In this document: one piece after another, positions 20,546-31,845 of the stretch
Layout: each line of letters opens with the position of its first letter
Position numbering within the stretch: the stretch's first letter is position 1
Assembly: GCF_008831285.2 (NCBI RefSeq)
Contig: NC_045139.1
Span: 12,188,704 to 12,252,703, forward strand
From: Nymphaea colorata
Taxonomy: Eukaryota > Streptophyta > Magnoliopsida > Nymphaeales > Nymphaeaceae
Length of the DNA stretch: 64,000 nt
Reading direction: 5' to 3'
Notes under the pieces: generated by a model
What the model saw: only the letters and a program-made list of their open reading frames with translations
What the model was told of the DNA's origin: nothing
The model's database searches: none
Made by a program: the position numbers and the translations under genes

Positions 20546-21240
20546 CAATTCTGCAAGTTCTCAAGCTGACAATGTTGATGATGATATGTGATGGTTAGGG
20601 ATGATGTGCATGTAATGGTGGTACTGTACCGTTAGCAGTGACATGATTGGTACCATTTATTTACTATTGATTTTCTGCATGTACACTAAAAATATATTTC
20701 ACATTTTATATAAATATTGTGCAACAATTCATCTCCAACATTTTTTATTTGCTTTATTACTTATAGCTTCATTGTGACTATATTTTGAACCAAGTTCTCT
20801 CTCCAACGTTGTGTCTATGTTTTTTTTTTCAAATGACTAACCATTGACAAGTTGTATAATCTTCTTATAGCATAGAAGAGATTGGCAATAAAAATACTTA
20901 TTTAAGTAACATTCTAAAATGATTGCAAAAACATACATTTTCAAAATCAATTTCAAATCCATGATTCGATTTTCTCTCAAACCAAATCAATTTTCTACCC
21001 AAATACAGAAAATTTCATTATCAAAATTCTCAAAATCAAGTTGCCATAAATAAGACAATCCTATATTCGAATTTCCAAACTCCAATAAAGTGAAATAAAG
21101 TTTTCCCAAAAATCAAGTTCAAAATCCCAAAATATTGGTCGATTTCCGAGCATTGCCAAACTTAGACATTTCAAACTCTAATATCTAAATCTAATTTAAA
21201 AAAGTGTCCAATTCCAAGAATTTCCAAGATCTAGTCCAAA
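20546..21240. other. AT-rich intergenic stretch
   Basis: No genes or clear repeats until the low-complexity caaaatc/aattcc-rich run from about 20930, which leads into the 70-bp tandem repeat. Confidence 0.4.
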
Positions 21241-21530
21241 AATTCAAATTTCAATTTCAATCCTCATTTTTATTTCAAAAATGTAATTTCAATATTTAAA
21301 TTCTATCAAAAAATTCAATTTCAATTTCAATCCCCAATCCTATTTTAAAAATCTAATTTCAATAACCAAATTCTATCTAAAAAATCAAAATCAAATTCAA
21401 TCCCCAATCCTATTTCAAAAATCCAATTTCAATATCCAAATTCTATCCAAAACTTTAATTTCATTTTCAATCCAATTCCATTCAATTTCAAATGCTAATT
21501 TCATTCAAAATTTAATTTCCTATCCAAGAT
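21241..21530. repeat. 70-bp tandem repeat, about four copies
   Basis: Copies at 21241-21310, 21311-21380, 21381-21450 and a more diverged 21451-21520. Each has aatttcaatttcaatcc near its start and ttctatc near its end. The period is exactly 70 for the first three. The repeat is AT-rich and strongly C-over-G skewed, with almost no G on this strand. Confidence 0.85.
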
Positions 21531-22539
21531 CAAAGTCCTAAGTTTCTCAAACTCTAATTTTTGGACCAAATCAAAGATCAATTACTACAATCTGGGATTA
21601 ATCCAAAGATCCCATACAAATTTCCAATTCCTCAATTTTTAAAATTCTGACATATTTTCAAACTTGTTCAAAATGAATACAAAAGACCAAAATCCAATCC
21701 TTGCACATGCATGTATGAAAATTAACTTTTCAAATCTTGAGAAAAACTAGACCTTGGATCGATTATCCCTGTTAAAGGTGGCAGGAATGGTTGATCATCG
21801 TACCAATGGGCTGGTCCCTTTTTCTTAAATTTTATTCTCAAACAAAACCCAAATTTTGCTACTTCATGCACAGTTTTCCTTATACCATGCACATGGTCGC
21901 CAAGATTGACCGTGGAGGGTGCGAATAAATGGTACGCCTGGTGAGACCCATGATCTCTTGTCTAGTTCTCAAGCACAAGTTATTTTCTCAAATGCCAGAT
22001 CTCAATTGCATGAAACATTCATGACCACACCTACCAGCATTATGCATCCCTACTCTTAGTCCTACCCCTCTCTATCTAGGGATTGTGTGGGGCCTATGTT
22101 TGCTCTCTACATTTCAAAACTAATCTCATAGAAATGTATGCAATAGAGAGATCTATTTTTTCGTTCAAGTTTTCAAAACCCCATTACCTATCAAGTCCCG
22201 GTCATTATGTTGCCAGGCTATTTCTAGAACCCAATCTAAGATATAGCCTAACAACTGGACCAACCAATTGGATTGAAAAATCCTCCTATTAGACCGAAAT
22301 GGGCAATTGTCCCCGTTATATCGATAGGTGAACAAGGAGCAATGAAGAGCCCCAAACACTAGAGAAACTTAACAAGGGCCAATACCATTGATCTTGGTAT
22401 AACAAAGGCTCGTTAAGAGGTTCAAGTCTATTTTTCAGAACAATAGAATTCTAGGAACTCGTTGTTTGTTTCCATCCATGCACAAAATGAGACTTCATCT
22501 TGTCTCACATCAATCCTATCAAATATCTAATGGAGTCAA
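21531..22539. other. Intergenic stretch, nothing recognised
   Basis: Contains a 69-codon frame (22083-22292) with no recognisable motif. No RNA genes or repeats were seen. Confidence 0.4.
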
Positions 22540-23940
22540 CTTCCTTATGTTCACATGGACTCTTTAGACACCATCTTTCCCTATGATCACATTTTCTTTG
22601 GCGAATGCCAAGGCCGACCTGAACTTCAAACAATACCAACTGGAGTCTACCTACCCCAATGGTACTTGTCATGTTACCATACCTTTAGGTGTATGTTCTC
22701 GGACCACTTGGAGAACTATGGGCTCGAAGAAGCAGTAAACTTGGCGACTCAACCTATCAATGACTGTTTGATCCACGCAATCACCAAAAGGTAGAATCCA
22801 AGAACCAACATGTTATGGTTTCGATGGGGTGAATTGGCCATCACCCTGGACAAGTTTTCCAACATCTAGGATTCCTTATGCCAGAGGGTTACCCTAAAAG
22901 GCTGATTGAAAGTCAGTTCCTTGTAAACCAAGAAGAATTCAAAATTCTAGAGTTGATATGTAGGCTCACAGGAAAAAGGAGTTGTTCACTTATAGAACAA
23001 GATGGACTTCAGTTCATTCAACTAGAATGTCTCAGCATAGAACTCTCTCAATATATCAATGCTACCACCCTATCCAGAAATGCTTCTAACAGTACAAAAA
23101 CTCAATGATGACGTGCACTGTCGGATTATTAGTCTTCCATAACAAGGAAGAAACTATGGCATAACAAAGAAGAAACTATGGAGCTCAGGGTTGATCGTCT
23201 CTTTAGAAAATGTGGACACATTAAAGCCAGTCATAGATCAATAGCCATGGCAGCTCTCACCTTCCTATACAAAGGGTTATTCAAATTTTCTATTGGAGAT
23301 GTAGACCACATAGAAGGATGCGTCTTTGCTCTACAGTCTTGGTTCTACAAGCATGCAGGACCACAATCCAATCATTTACAAGATCCTGATGGGAGATTTT
23401 TTTGTGTAGGAAACTATCAGGAAAAGTGGAACAAATTGACAAAGAAAGCATTATATGGGATTTCTTTGACAAAGACATCGTCAGATCAAGATACACATAC
23501 AACCCATATAGAGTTTGCCTACTCTTGGGACCCTACTTCATAGTGGCATACTATCTGGAACATTGTCTCTGTCAATTCTCACAGCAGCAAAGAAATGTTA
23601 ACGACATCAAATCCAAAGGAGCCATCGCACTGCCCGAGCTTGATACTCCAAAGTGATTGGGAACATATGCATTAGCCCAACAACAATGGTGGAAGTTTGT
23701 CCATATCTACCTCATCCTTGGCTCAGTCATTGGTCCTAATTATGCCAAATGGTGGGAAAACACTTGCCCATTATTGCATTGTAATCAATCAAGTCTGCAA
23801 AACAACATTGTCTCATCTTGATATTGCAATGAAACATCTTTCCATGTCTATCATCAAGTCATTTTCCAGAATTCTAATCTCTATCATTCTTTTCTTCATT
23901 TTTCAATTAGGTGAACATCTAGTTTATGGTGGAACCTGAA
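22540..23940 (+). pseudogene. Plant mobile domain (PMD)-like reading region, broken
   Basis: Frames on the + strand, joined by frameshifts, give in order: AVNLATQPINDCLIHAITKR, MLWFRWGELAITLDKFSNI (PMD-type WxxGExxITLxD block), a PEGYPKRLIESQF stretch, KASHRSIAMAALTFLYKGL, a VFALQSWFYKHAG block (the PMD 'LQxWxxEH' region), and near 23680 WWKFVHIY followed by NYAKWWENTCPLLH. This order resembles the PMD found in plant transposons and in MAIL/MAIN-type proteins. At least four frame breaks make it a pseudogene. The PMD call is by pattern only; a more distant transposon ORF is the main alternative. Confidence 0.5.
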
Positions 23941-24084
23941 GTTAGAGAAAGAGAAGAATAGAAATCGAGTTGGAACAACCACTTCCTCTCAACCAAAGTT
24001 GAGAAATCATCTTCCAGCTCTAGCACTGCCTCAAAGGCCCCTAAATCTAATAAGGAAGGATACAAGAAGTTCCACTAATTCATC

Positions 24085-24545
24085 CTCAAATTCAACAAAG
24101 AGCAATCGAAGACAAACAAGAAGAAAAAAAGAAGAATGAATCATCATCTAGTGACAGTGATACTATCAGTAATACCACTACTGAAATCAGTAGTGAAGAA
24201 AACATCAAGACCACCCTCATAGAGAACAAGAAAAATGGGAAATCTATCATAATCAAACTCCCAAAAGTGGAGAAGAAACTCAATGTTGTCCAACTCAAGG
24301 GCAAAAAAAAAAACAAAATTTCACTTGCAAAGACTTCTATGAAAGCTTCAAAAATGATAAATACATCAAGAACTTGTTAAAGAAATTTGTGAAGTTCAAT
24401 GGCTAGGGTGATCCTAAAGCTCATTTGGTGATGTTCTTCACCGAATGTTACAAAATCAGAAGCAATTATCATGTTCCCTTCCATTGCTTTCGATGAAGCC
24501 TTACACAATCATTCAGTTAAGTCTTACACAATTTGAATGCTTAAG
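24085..24545 (+). pseudogene. gag: Acidic/Lys-rich linker plus retrotransposon gag-like segment
   Basis: After the PMD-like part, a charged stretch reads EEKKKNESSSSDSDTIS, then EISSEENIKTT and a Lys-rich tail. From about 24355 it reads KKFVKFNG, a stop, then GDPKAHLVMFFTECYKI. That follows the start of a Ty3/gypsy Gag domain (KFxGxGDPxxHLxxF), with one stop inside. It decays into AT-rich sequence near 24545. The collinear order suggests one element carrying PMD, linker and gag, but continuity is inferred. Confidence 0.45.
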
Positions 24546-24589
24546 TTTTTTTTATTTTTTTAAATAATTTGAGTTTTGTACATAATCAA

Positions 24590-25225
24590 CCGCCTGAGTA
24601 CCGTTGTTGCCTGAGCAGTCACATGAGCTGCCAACGTTTGCTCCTGTCTTCCATTGTTCTCATGCTTCCTTGCTATTGTCATTTGACTACCTTCTACTGT
24701 AGCTACCATCGTTTGCTCCTACCGCCTGAGCTGTCGTCGTTTGTCATTTGAGATACCGTTGTTTTTTCTCTCACCATCACTTGAGCAGTCACCTGAGCTG
24801 CTGTCGTTTGTTGCCCGAACAGTAGCCACCGTTGCTTGCATAGCGCAAGCCCTCTGTTGCTCTTGTTGCATGCGTCACCCTAGCCTTCTACTACTGTCAC
24901 ACATGCCTGAGCCCTCTACTACTCTGTGTGCCATCACCTCTGTTGCTCCCAAGTGTCGAGCCCTATGTTGCTCTTGTGTGTTGTCACCTCTACTACTCCC
25001 ATGTGTCAAGCCCTCTATTGCTCCCATTGTCTGCATCGCCCGAGCCCTCTATTGCTCCCATTGTCTGCATCGCCCGAGCCCTCTACTACTCCCATGTGTC
25101 GTCGCCTCTGGTCCTGCGTGTCGTCGTCTCTATTGCTTGCCGTCGTTGCCTACGCAGCTGCTATCGCCTACATCCCTAAGCTGTCGTTTGTTATGTGCCA
25201 CTGCATGCCACGGCCTAACTATGAT
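24590..25225. repeat. Degenerate C/T-rich low-complexity repeat with exact 34-bp duplication
   Basis: About 640 bp of interrelated words such as cctgagcagtcacatgagctgcc and cgagccctctattgctccc. Two exact 34-bp copies lie at 25017-25050 and 25051-25084. All three forward frames stay open for long distances (83-173 codons) only because of the composition. Confidence 0.7.
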
Positions 25226-25670
25226 GGCTGAATCAGATTCATCGGTTGTTAGTACTAATTGAGTAGATGTCAGGGTCTTCAAAACTGAAAATATTCCAGT
25301 TCAAGTCATGACTATTAAACTCACCAAGGAAAATTACATGCACTGGTCCGCTGCCATCACTATGAATCTCCGGTCGTGGATAGATTGCCTATATCAATGG
25401 AAGAATGGCTGAACCACATGAGACTAATCCAACATGGGACACATGGTTCCTTGAGGATGATCAGGTGAAGACTTGGATTGTCAATTTAGTGTCTAATCTC
25501 TTATCCTTCGTAAGAAGACTGCTCGTGACATGTGGTTGATCTTAGAGCAAATGTATATGGTCTGTGGCAAGGGAACAGGTCAGTTGCTGATTTTTATACT
25601 ATCTTGAAGTCTAAGTGGAAAGAATTAGACTATTATACTAAAGAATTTGAAGCTGTTCTCAAGACCATAC
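25226..25670 (+). pseudogene. gag: Copia-3 gag pseudogene
   Basis: Starts near MAESDSSVV and, after a stop, continues as TIKLTKENYMHWSAAITMNL, the copia Gag N-terminal pattern (LxxxNYxxWxxxM). Later there is a decayed ADFYTILKSKWKELDYY stretch, typical of the middle of Gag. It is badly shifted and shortened. The zinc-knuckle region is not visible between it and the protease, so a deletion is likely. Confidence 0.65.
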
Positions 25671-25961
25671 TCTAGTGAAGAAGGTGATTCTTGCGTGGGA
25701 GAATGGACTGTTGACAATGGTGCTACGCATCACATGACCAGGAATCCCAAGGTTTTCCATGAGTATAAGCTCTCTTCTCGCAAGGAGCGAGTGTCCCTTG
25801 TTGATGGCTCCTTTATTACAATAGCCGGAAAAGGGAGTCTCCCTCTATTGAATAAATTCTTGGTTCATAATGCACTGCATGTCCCTCACCTTCCTTTGAA
25901 TATTTTGTCGGTTAGCAATATTAAAAAAAAAATTAAACTGCTGACACATTTTTTCTATTGA
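25647..25961 (+). pseudogene. Copia-3 aspartic protease segment
   Basis: A 104-codon frame with WTVDNGATHHMTRN (D-N-G-A at the active site instead of D-S/T-G), followed by VSLVDGSFITIAGKGSL and ALHVPHLPLNILSVSNI. Order and motifs fit copia protease. The substituted middle residue and the isolation of the frame suggest loss of function. Confidence 0.75.
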
Positions 25962-25964
25962 TCG

Positions 25965-26950
25965 ATGTGTCTTGCAGACTTGGTGACAGAGAAGAAGATT
26001 GGGATTGGTTTGACTTCTGAGGGACATTTTCAGCCACCCATGTGTGTTGCTATGGCTATTTTGACAATGATCAGTAGGATAGAGAAGAGTCAAGAAGATC
26101 ATATTCAGCTCATTATGTGGTGGCATGAGAGGCTCAAACATCTTCCATTTGTTTTGCTTAGGTGTTTGTTCCATGACTCTTTTTCTAATATTAATTTGAA
26201 CTTGTTATCATGTGAAGTTTGCCATTTGGCCAAACACGTCCAAGCATCATACCCTGTTCCTGAAAGTCGTTCTAATACAGCATTCGCTTTGATATATTCG
26301 GATGTGTGGGGTTCTAAAATATCTTCTTGTCATGACTTTCACTATTTTATTACATTTATAGATTATTATTCTAGGACCACCTTTGTTTATTTGTTAAATG
26401 ATCGTAGTGAAGTTCCTAGTGTCATCGAGACCTTTATCACTCTTATAGAAACACAATTCAATGTAGTGCTTTTGTTCAAACCTTTCATTCTAACAATGCA
26501 CATGAATATGTGTGACACTTTACCGGCGGTTTCATTCGAAAAAAAGAGATTGCTCATGAAACATCCTGCAGTTATACCCCACCTCAAAATGGGGTTGCTA
26601 AACGAAAGAATTGCCAGTTGTTGAATGTGATTCAAGCCCTCCCTTTTCAATGCCATGGCCCAAAGAAATATTGGGGGGATGCTGTGCAGATTGGTGCATA
26701 TCTGATTAACCATATGCCTAGTCGAGTGTTGAATGGTTCTACGCTACAATCTATGTTAATGTCTGGTCATGATCCTTTTCCACTTCCATCTCATGTGTTT
26801 GGTTGTGTCAGCTTTATTCACAATCACAGACCCACTATTAAAAAACTTTACGCATGGTCCATTCAGGGAGTCTTCCTTGGGTACTCCCTACTCAAAAATG
26901 ATACACACGTTTAGACCCTTTCACTAGCCGTATTTATCTGACAGAAGACA
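25965..26950 (+). pseudogene. Copia-3 integrase with two catalytic residues changed
   Basis: The pre-integrase part has MWWHERLKHLPF and CEVCHLAKHVQASYP (C-x2-C kept). The core keeps the first Asp (LIYSDVWGSK). The second position reads HSNNAHEYV where SDNAxEY is expected, and the Glu position reads PQNGVAKRKN where QNGVAERKN is expected. So Asp to Asn and Glu to Lys both appear. The C-terminal segment (HVFGCVSFIHNH, QGVFLGYSL) is recognisable. Frameshifts occur near 26470 and 26620. Confidence 0.8.
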
Positions 26951-27449
26951 TCACAATTTTGGAACATATCTCTTTCTTTAAGGTGAACTCTCTTCAAGGA
27001 GAGTTGTCAAGGAGGGATGAAGAGTATTCTCCAGAACAAGAGATTCAATTTACTAACTTTCTAGAGTATAAAACTAATGGTTGTTCTAATCATAACATCA
27101 GTGGCCAGTCAAGTTCTACGAGAGAGTGTGTTGATCACTTGATTGTTAATGAACGGTGGCATGACCACATGTTTGGGTAGGTATATTTGAGGAGAAGATC
27201 GTAGAGTAGAGCTTGAGGATGACACTAATCCCAAGCTTGAACCTTCCCCAAATGATCCAAGTCTGGCTTGTAAGAGGTCAGCTCAAGGAGTTCAAAAGGG
27301 AGTTGACTGAAGAGTTGCCTATCGCTCTCATAAGGGGCACCAGGTCATGTGTCCAATATCCTATTGGTAATTTCATATTGTATTCTAAACTAAGTGGAAA
27401 TTACAAATATTTTATGTCATCTCTTTCTCTATGTCTATGACTCTCAGGA

Positions 27450-28304
27450 CTGTTGTTGAGGCTCAGGTTGATTCCAAGTGGGTGTGTGCAATGCAAGAAG
27501 AAATGGAAGCACTGAACAAGAATAGAACGTGGGAAGTTGTGAGTATACTTGAAAATGTTCATCCCATGGGATCCAAGTGGGTTTATACAATCAAGTAAGC
27601 CTAATGGTGGTGTGGATAGATACAAAGCCCGGTTGGTAGCCAGGGGTTTTAGTCAGAAATATGGAATTGATTATCTGGAAACATTTTTTCCTGTTGTAAA
27701 GGTGAAGACTGTCAGGATTATTCACGCATTGGCAATGGAGAAGTAGTGGAATTTGTACCAACTCGATGTTAAAAATGCTTTTATGAGTGGAGATCTTGAA
27801 GAAGAAGTATATATGTGTATGCCTCCTGGATATGAGAGAAGTGGAAAATGCTGCAAGTTGAAGAAGACTCTATATGGACTTAAACAATTTTCTCAAACTT
27901 GGTTTGAACGTCTCAGAGTTGTGATGAAGAAGTATGGATATCATTAGGGTAATGGGGATCACATTCTTTTTGTGAAAAGAAGGGGGCACAATGTAGCTAT
28001 TCTCCTATTGTATGTTGATGATATGATTGTAACAAGAGATGACAAAGATGGGGTTGTAGAACTATTGGCTATTGAGTTTGGCATCAAGGATCTTGGCAAG
28101 TTGAAACATTTCCTTGGGATAGAGATTGCTCGATCAAGTACAAGTCTTGTTTTATACACGTTGAATTTGTTGGAAGAGACTACAAAACTTAGCTGCAAAC
28201 CTGCTCCTACTCCCATAGAAGTTGAAAATAAAATCAGCATCAAGGATGAGGAGCATCTAGGTGAAGAAAGTAGGGGAGATATCAACATCTTGTTGGGAAG
28301 TTGA
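27450..28304 (+). pseudogene. Copia-3 reverse transcriptase
   Basis: Ordered motifs are [92 protein letters not shown] and IKDLGKLKHFLGIEIARS. The catalytic YVDD is intact. Stops at about 27746 and 27945 and a frameshift near 27600 break the frame. Confidence 0.88.
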
Positions 28305-28888
28305 TTTATCTCACGAGACCAAATATTACTTTTGTTGTTAATGTGATAAGTTAGTTCATGCATGCTCCTACTGATGTTCGCCTGAAAACTATTGATAGGA
28401 TCATGTGTTATCTGAAGAAAAATCTAGGTAAGGGTCTTTTGTATGTTAAGCAAGGCTATCTTGGGATTGAAGTATACTCAGATACAAACTGGGCAAGTTG
28501 TACAGATACAAGGAGATCTACTACAGAATATTGTATTTATTTGAGAAAAACCTTGTTGTTTGGAGAAGCAAGAGATAAGATGTGCGTTAGTGCTGAGACA
28601 GAATCTCAGGCAATTGCTATGGGGGTCCCAGAATTACTACAGTTGAAAGTTCTGTTGTTTGACATTGATGAAGATGTATTGTGATAACAAATCAGCCATA
28701 AGCTTAACAAACTACATGAGAGGACGAAACATGTGGAGATTGATTGTTACTTCATCCGTAAAAGAATTGACTTGAAATAACTTGTACTCCCGTACATGAA
28801 GTCTGAAGATCAAATTGCAGATGTCTTGACCAAAGCCTTGTCATCCACTTTATTTGAAAAAGAATGTATTCAAGTTAGGCATATTTGA
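28305..28888 (+). pseudogene. Copia-3 RNase H and C-terminus
   Basis: Includes FMHAPTDVRLKTIDRIMCYL in one frame and IEVYSDTNWASCTDTRRST, FGEARDKMCVSAETESQAIA and ELLQLKVLL in the main 108-codon frame. Then a shifted frame has KHVEIDCYFIRKRI and DQIADVLTKALSS, the usual copia C-terminal signature. It is followed at 28906-28913 by the polypurine stretch. Confidence 0.8.
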
Positions 28889-28913
28889 CTTGTATGTCCA
28901 ACTTGAAGGAGAG

Positions 28914-29040
28914 TGTTGACGATTGTATGGCTGAGTTGGGTTTGGGTCCAGACTCGACCCGTTATTGAGTCTCTTAAATATGTCTTGTAACCCTAATTTT
29001 TTTATTATGAATGAAGTTTAGAGAGTGAGAAAGGAGTGAC
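28914..29040 (+). repeat. Copia-3 3' LTR (start only)
   Basis: Begins tgttgacgattgtatggctg just after the purine-rich stretch. Includes ttaaatatg and a polyadenylation-like tgtaaccctaatttttt. The 3' end cannot be set because there is no partner LTR. Confidence 0.5.
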
Positions 29041-29529
29041 GACAGCTAGTGAGCACCATCCACTACCTTATCGTCTCACGTGGTTTTTTACCTTCATTTT
29101 GGAGGAGGCTTTCCACATTACATGGTGTGTTTGAATGTGGTGCTTGTTTCTACAGTCCTGAAATGATAAGCGATAATAACATAAAAGGTTGTTTCATACA
29201 CATTCAAGGTGACAAATTGTGTACTACCAACACAACATTTCATATACTATAAGTTGAGCTCAATGTTTCAAACAAATTGAAACCCTCGTTTGCTAAACCT
29301 AATCGTACATTTCATGCATTTACATCAAATGACACGTGCATTTCATCAATATTTTTCCATGCAAAACTATCTAATGTCTGAGCACTCCATCCTTAACATA
29401 TTTGCTGTTATACCATGTCATCTGTTGTGCAGCCTCAAACAATGTGAAAAGTCTTTTTAATCACATAACAATAGGAAAGTAATGCATGGTCTTCACAGGT
29501 GTCATCTCCACTTTACTCTTTTTCCTATT
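29041..29529. other. Intergenic stretch, nothing recognised
   Basis: A 67-codon frame at 29049-29252 has no recognisable motif. No repeats were recognised. Confidence 0.35.
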
Positions 29530-29916
29530 GTGTGTACTGATGCTAACCGTATGTCAGTAAAAGAAAAAATATTTTCTGATGTTATCAAATGTCACCGATG
29601 GTTTAACATCAGCGGAAAGAATGTTCACTGATGTCCACTTGCACCAATAAAACCCATTGTAGGGGACTTCTTGGCAGGCTTTTCTGATGCAAGGAACGTC
29701 AATAATTAGTCAGTACTTACTGGTGTATATTTTATGTCACAAACAGCAAATTTTCTGACTTGTTGCAAAATGTCAGGAAAGGCTTTAGCGGCACAGTCTT
29801 CATTGATGTTCGGTTTTGCATATGTAAGAATGTCAGTAAATATTTTATTGATGCTTCGTGTATTTTTATTGATGTTTCTTTAGCGTCAATAAAAATCAAG
29901 TTTTCTTTTTGTAGTA
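29530..29916. mobile_element. CACTA-like transposon end with subterminal repeats
   Basis: Ends gttttctttttgtagta at 29900-29916, close to the reverse complement of a CACTA terminus (cactacaaaaag...), with a for g at the last base. The preceding 350 bp hold many short words of the type tgatgtt, atgtcagtaaa and gtcaataa, like the subterminal motifs of CACTA elements. The other end was not found. Confidence 0.45.
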
Positions 29917-30205
29917 GAGGAACTAATTATTGACCTTAAACCCATTTGTTCTAACCAAACCCATTGCGTCCACTTTAGAAACATCCTTGAACTAGATATA
30001 AAATACAATATTTAGTCCAATTCCACTATCTAAACACTACATAAACCAAATTGGACCGACCTCTATTTCATCTTCCACTAGGTCAAAATGAGACCTCTTT
30101 CAGTTTGGACCCTGAACAAAAAGCTCGATTTTAGTCCTACCCATCTTTTATTGGCATCCGATTGACAGTTTAGGAGAAAACCTGATTCATATCCAATTGG
30201 ATTCA

Positions 30206-30322
30206 TCCCAAAGTCCAAGTCCAAGTTCAAACTCAAATCCATGTCCAAATCCATATGCATACCCAAATCCATACCTAAACCCAAGTCCGTGTCTAAACTC
30301 AAATCTGCATCCAAACCCAAAC
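30206..30322. repeat. Degenerate hexanucleotide repeat (CCAAAT-type)
   Basis: About 19 consecutive six-base units such as cccaaa, tccata, cctaaa, cccaag and tccgtg. The - strand reads as a spurious Asp/Leu/Gly-rich frame (DLGLGMDLGMHMDLDM). Confidence 0.75.
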
Positions 30323-31845
30323 ATATTCGATCTTCTATTAAAAATCTAAATCCACAATGCGCAAGTTAACCTCCACATTATCAAGATCCCAATAACGCAA
30401 GTATAGGAGGTACACCAAGATGTTGGTAGAGACAAGTACAACTGATGCTCTTAAGCACAAGAGACTGGCAATCACCAAAAGTAGTAAAACGTCAACAATG
30501 AGCTAGAGGTTGGACAACTTCACTCCAAGGGAGAGTGATGCAAGGTCCCCTAGTGGCCAGGCCGGGCATCGGGTTTGCCCGGTACAAAGTCTGGCTTGGT
30601 CCAGCCAGTAGTCTGTGCCAAGCCCCAAGTCCCGTCCCAACCCGACTATAATAAAAAAAATACATAAAATATATAAATTTGATATACAAATATAACAATT
30701 ATAATGAAAAATATATAAAATCACAATAAATATAGTTTTACACATATGCTCTTTGGCCGAGTATGCCACTAGTTCCCAGCCTGAGCTCATCCCAAGATGT
30801 AATTGGGTCACCCCGATAGCTGATTTTGCAGCCCAGACCCAGCCCACCCCGATGCCAGCTTTATAGCGGCAACTTGCAACTTGGTTGATCATAATCGGTC
30901 GATCTTGACTTTTGTCTAACCAAGAGAGTGTAATGCAAAGTAAACCCAATCCAGTCTGATATTGAATCCCAAGGCGACCAATCAATTTATTTAGAATTTT
31001 AGACCAATATACTTGGATCATCCTTCGTTTTTGTCTTGGATCCTAATGCATATTCAAAATGTAAGGATCCATAAATCAGAATCTAGATCTGTACAGGTGG
31101 ATCCAAATAGGTTTAACTTTATCCAACAGGATCCACATCCACTAATATATAAAGTTTTAATTGTGCTAGCCATAGGATCCATTTGTGACAAAACTGAGAA
31201 CAACCCTCTTCTTCTAGCTTCGTTATTTTGCTTTTCCGTTGTATTTTTTACTAGTTTTAGTCAATTTCACTCTCCTTTCTTCCTCAAATCTCTGTCTTTC
31301 TCTCTATCTCTCTCTTTTATTTGTAACACATTAAAAAGTTTATGATAAAATTCTTGTTTTGTATACTGCACCCTTACCCATAAACTCGGTGATACTTTCC
31401 TTTCGACTTCTAGATTACCAAGATTTTTTTTTTCATTTATCCCTTAATATTAAAACAGGGTTGCCAAAGTTGGCCTGAATATGTTGATTGCAACTGAATC
31501 GTTCCCTTCCAATTCGATGTCGTTTCCAATTAGAGACTGTTTTTGTATTTTTAATATGTTTCTTTAATTATTTACTTTTATATGATCTCTTTTTCAAATG
31601 ATTCCAATTCCAAATTTCCAATTATATTCAGCCAACTCTCCTTTTGCAAAACGAGTCGAGACTGCTTTATAGCTGCAGAGGACGAGAGGAGAAAGGAAGA
31701 AGAACATCCAGGATATGTGACTGCTGTAAGCTGAGGGGCCCAGCTACGGTAAGCCTAATCCGAGGTGCCTCTGAGCTGAGCCTCCGCTCTGCTTTGGTGT
31801 CGGCGGTGGTTGAAAAGAGACACTCGGAGCGGGGGCCCATCGGCC
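30323..31845. other. Upstream region of the 7-exon gene; possible transposon remnant at 30540-30860
   Basis: Around 30541-30650 and 30770-30860 are GC-rich words (ggccaggccgggcatcgg, cagcccagacccagcccacc) flanking an AT-rich centre, which suggests a DNA-transposon remnant. The 31640-31845 segment is GC-rich and purine-rich and is probably the 5' UTR and core promoter of the following gene; ctttatag at 31663 is the nearest TATA-like word. Confidence 0.4.

Larger units (their letters stand above)
25226..29040 (+). mobile_element. Copia-3: degenerate Ty1/copia retrotransposon
   Basis: Gag, protease, integrase, RT and RNase H segments in copia order, followed by a polypurine stretch (gaaggagag) and an LTR-like start tgttgacga at 28914. 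No matching 5' LTR is visible upstream, where the low-complexity repeat ends. Many stops and frameshifts. It is a different lineage from Copia-1 and Copia-2, judging by protein motifs. Confidence 0.85.

Noticed and set aside
24741-25262. Long overlapping frames rich in Ser, Pro and Cys
   Set aside because: All three forward frames are open because of the low-complexity repeat; no codon pattern or domain.
30078-30320. Asp/Leu/Gly repeat protein on the - strand
   Set aside because: Translation of a degenerate hexanucleotide repeat.
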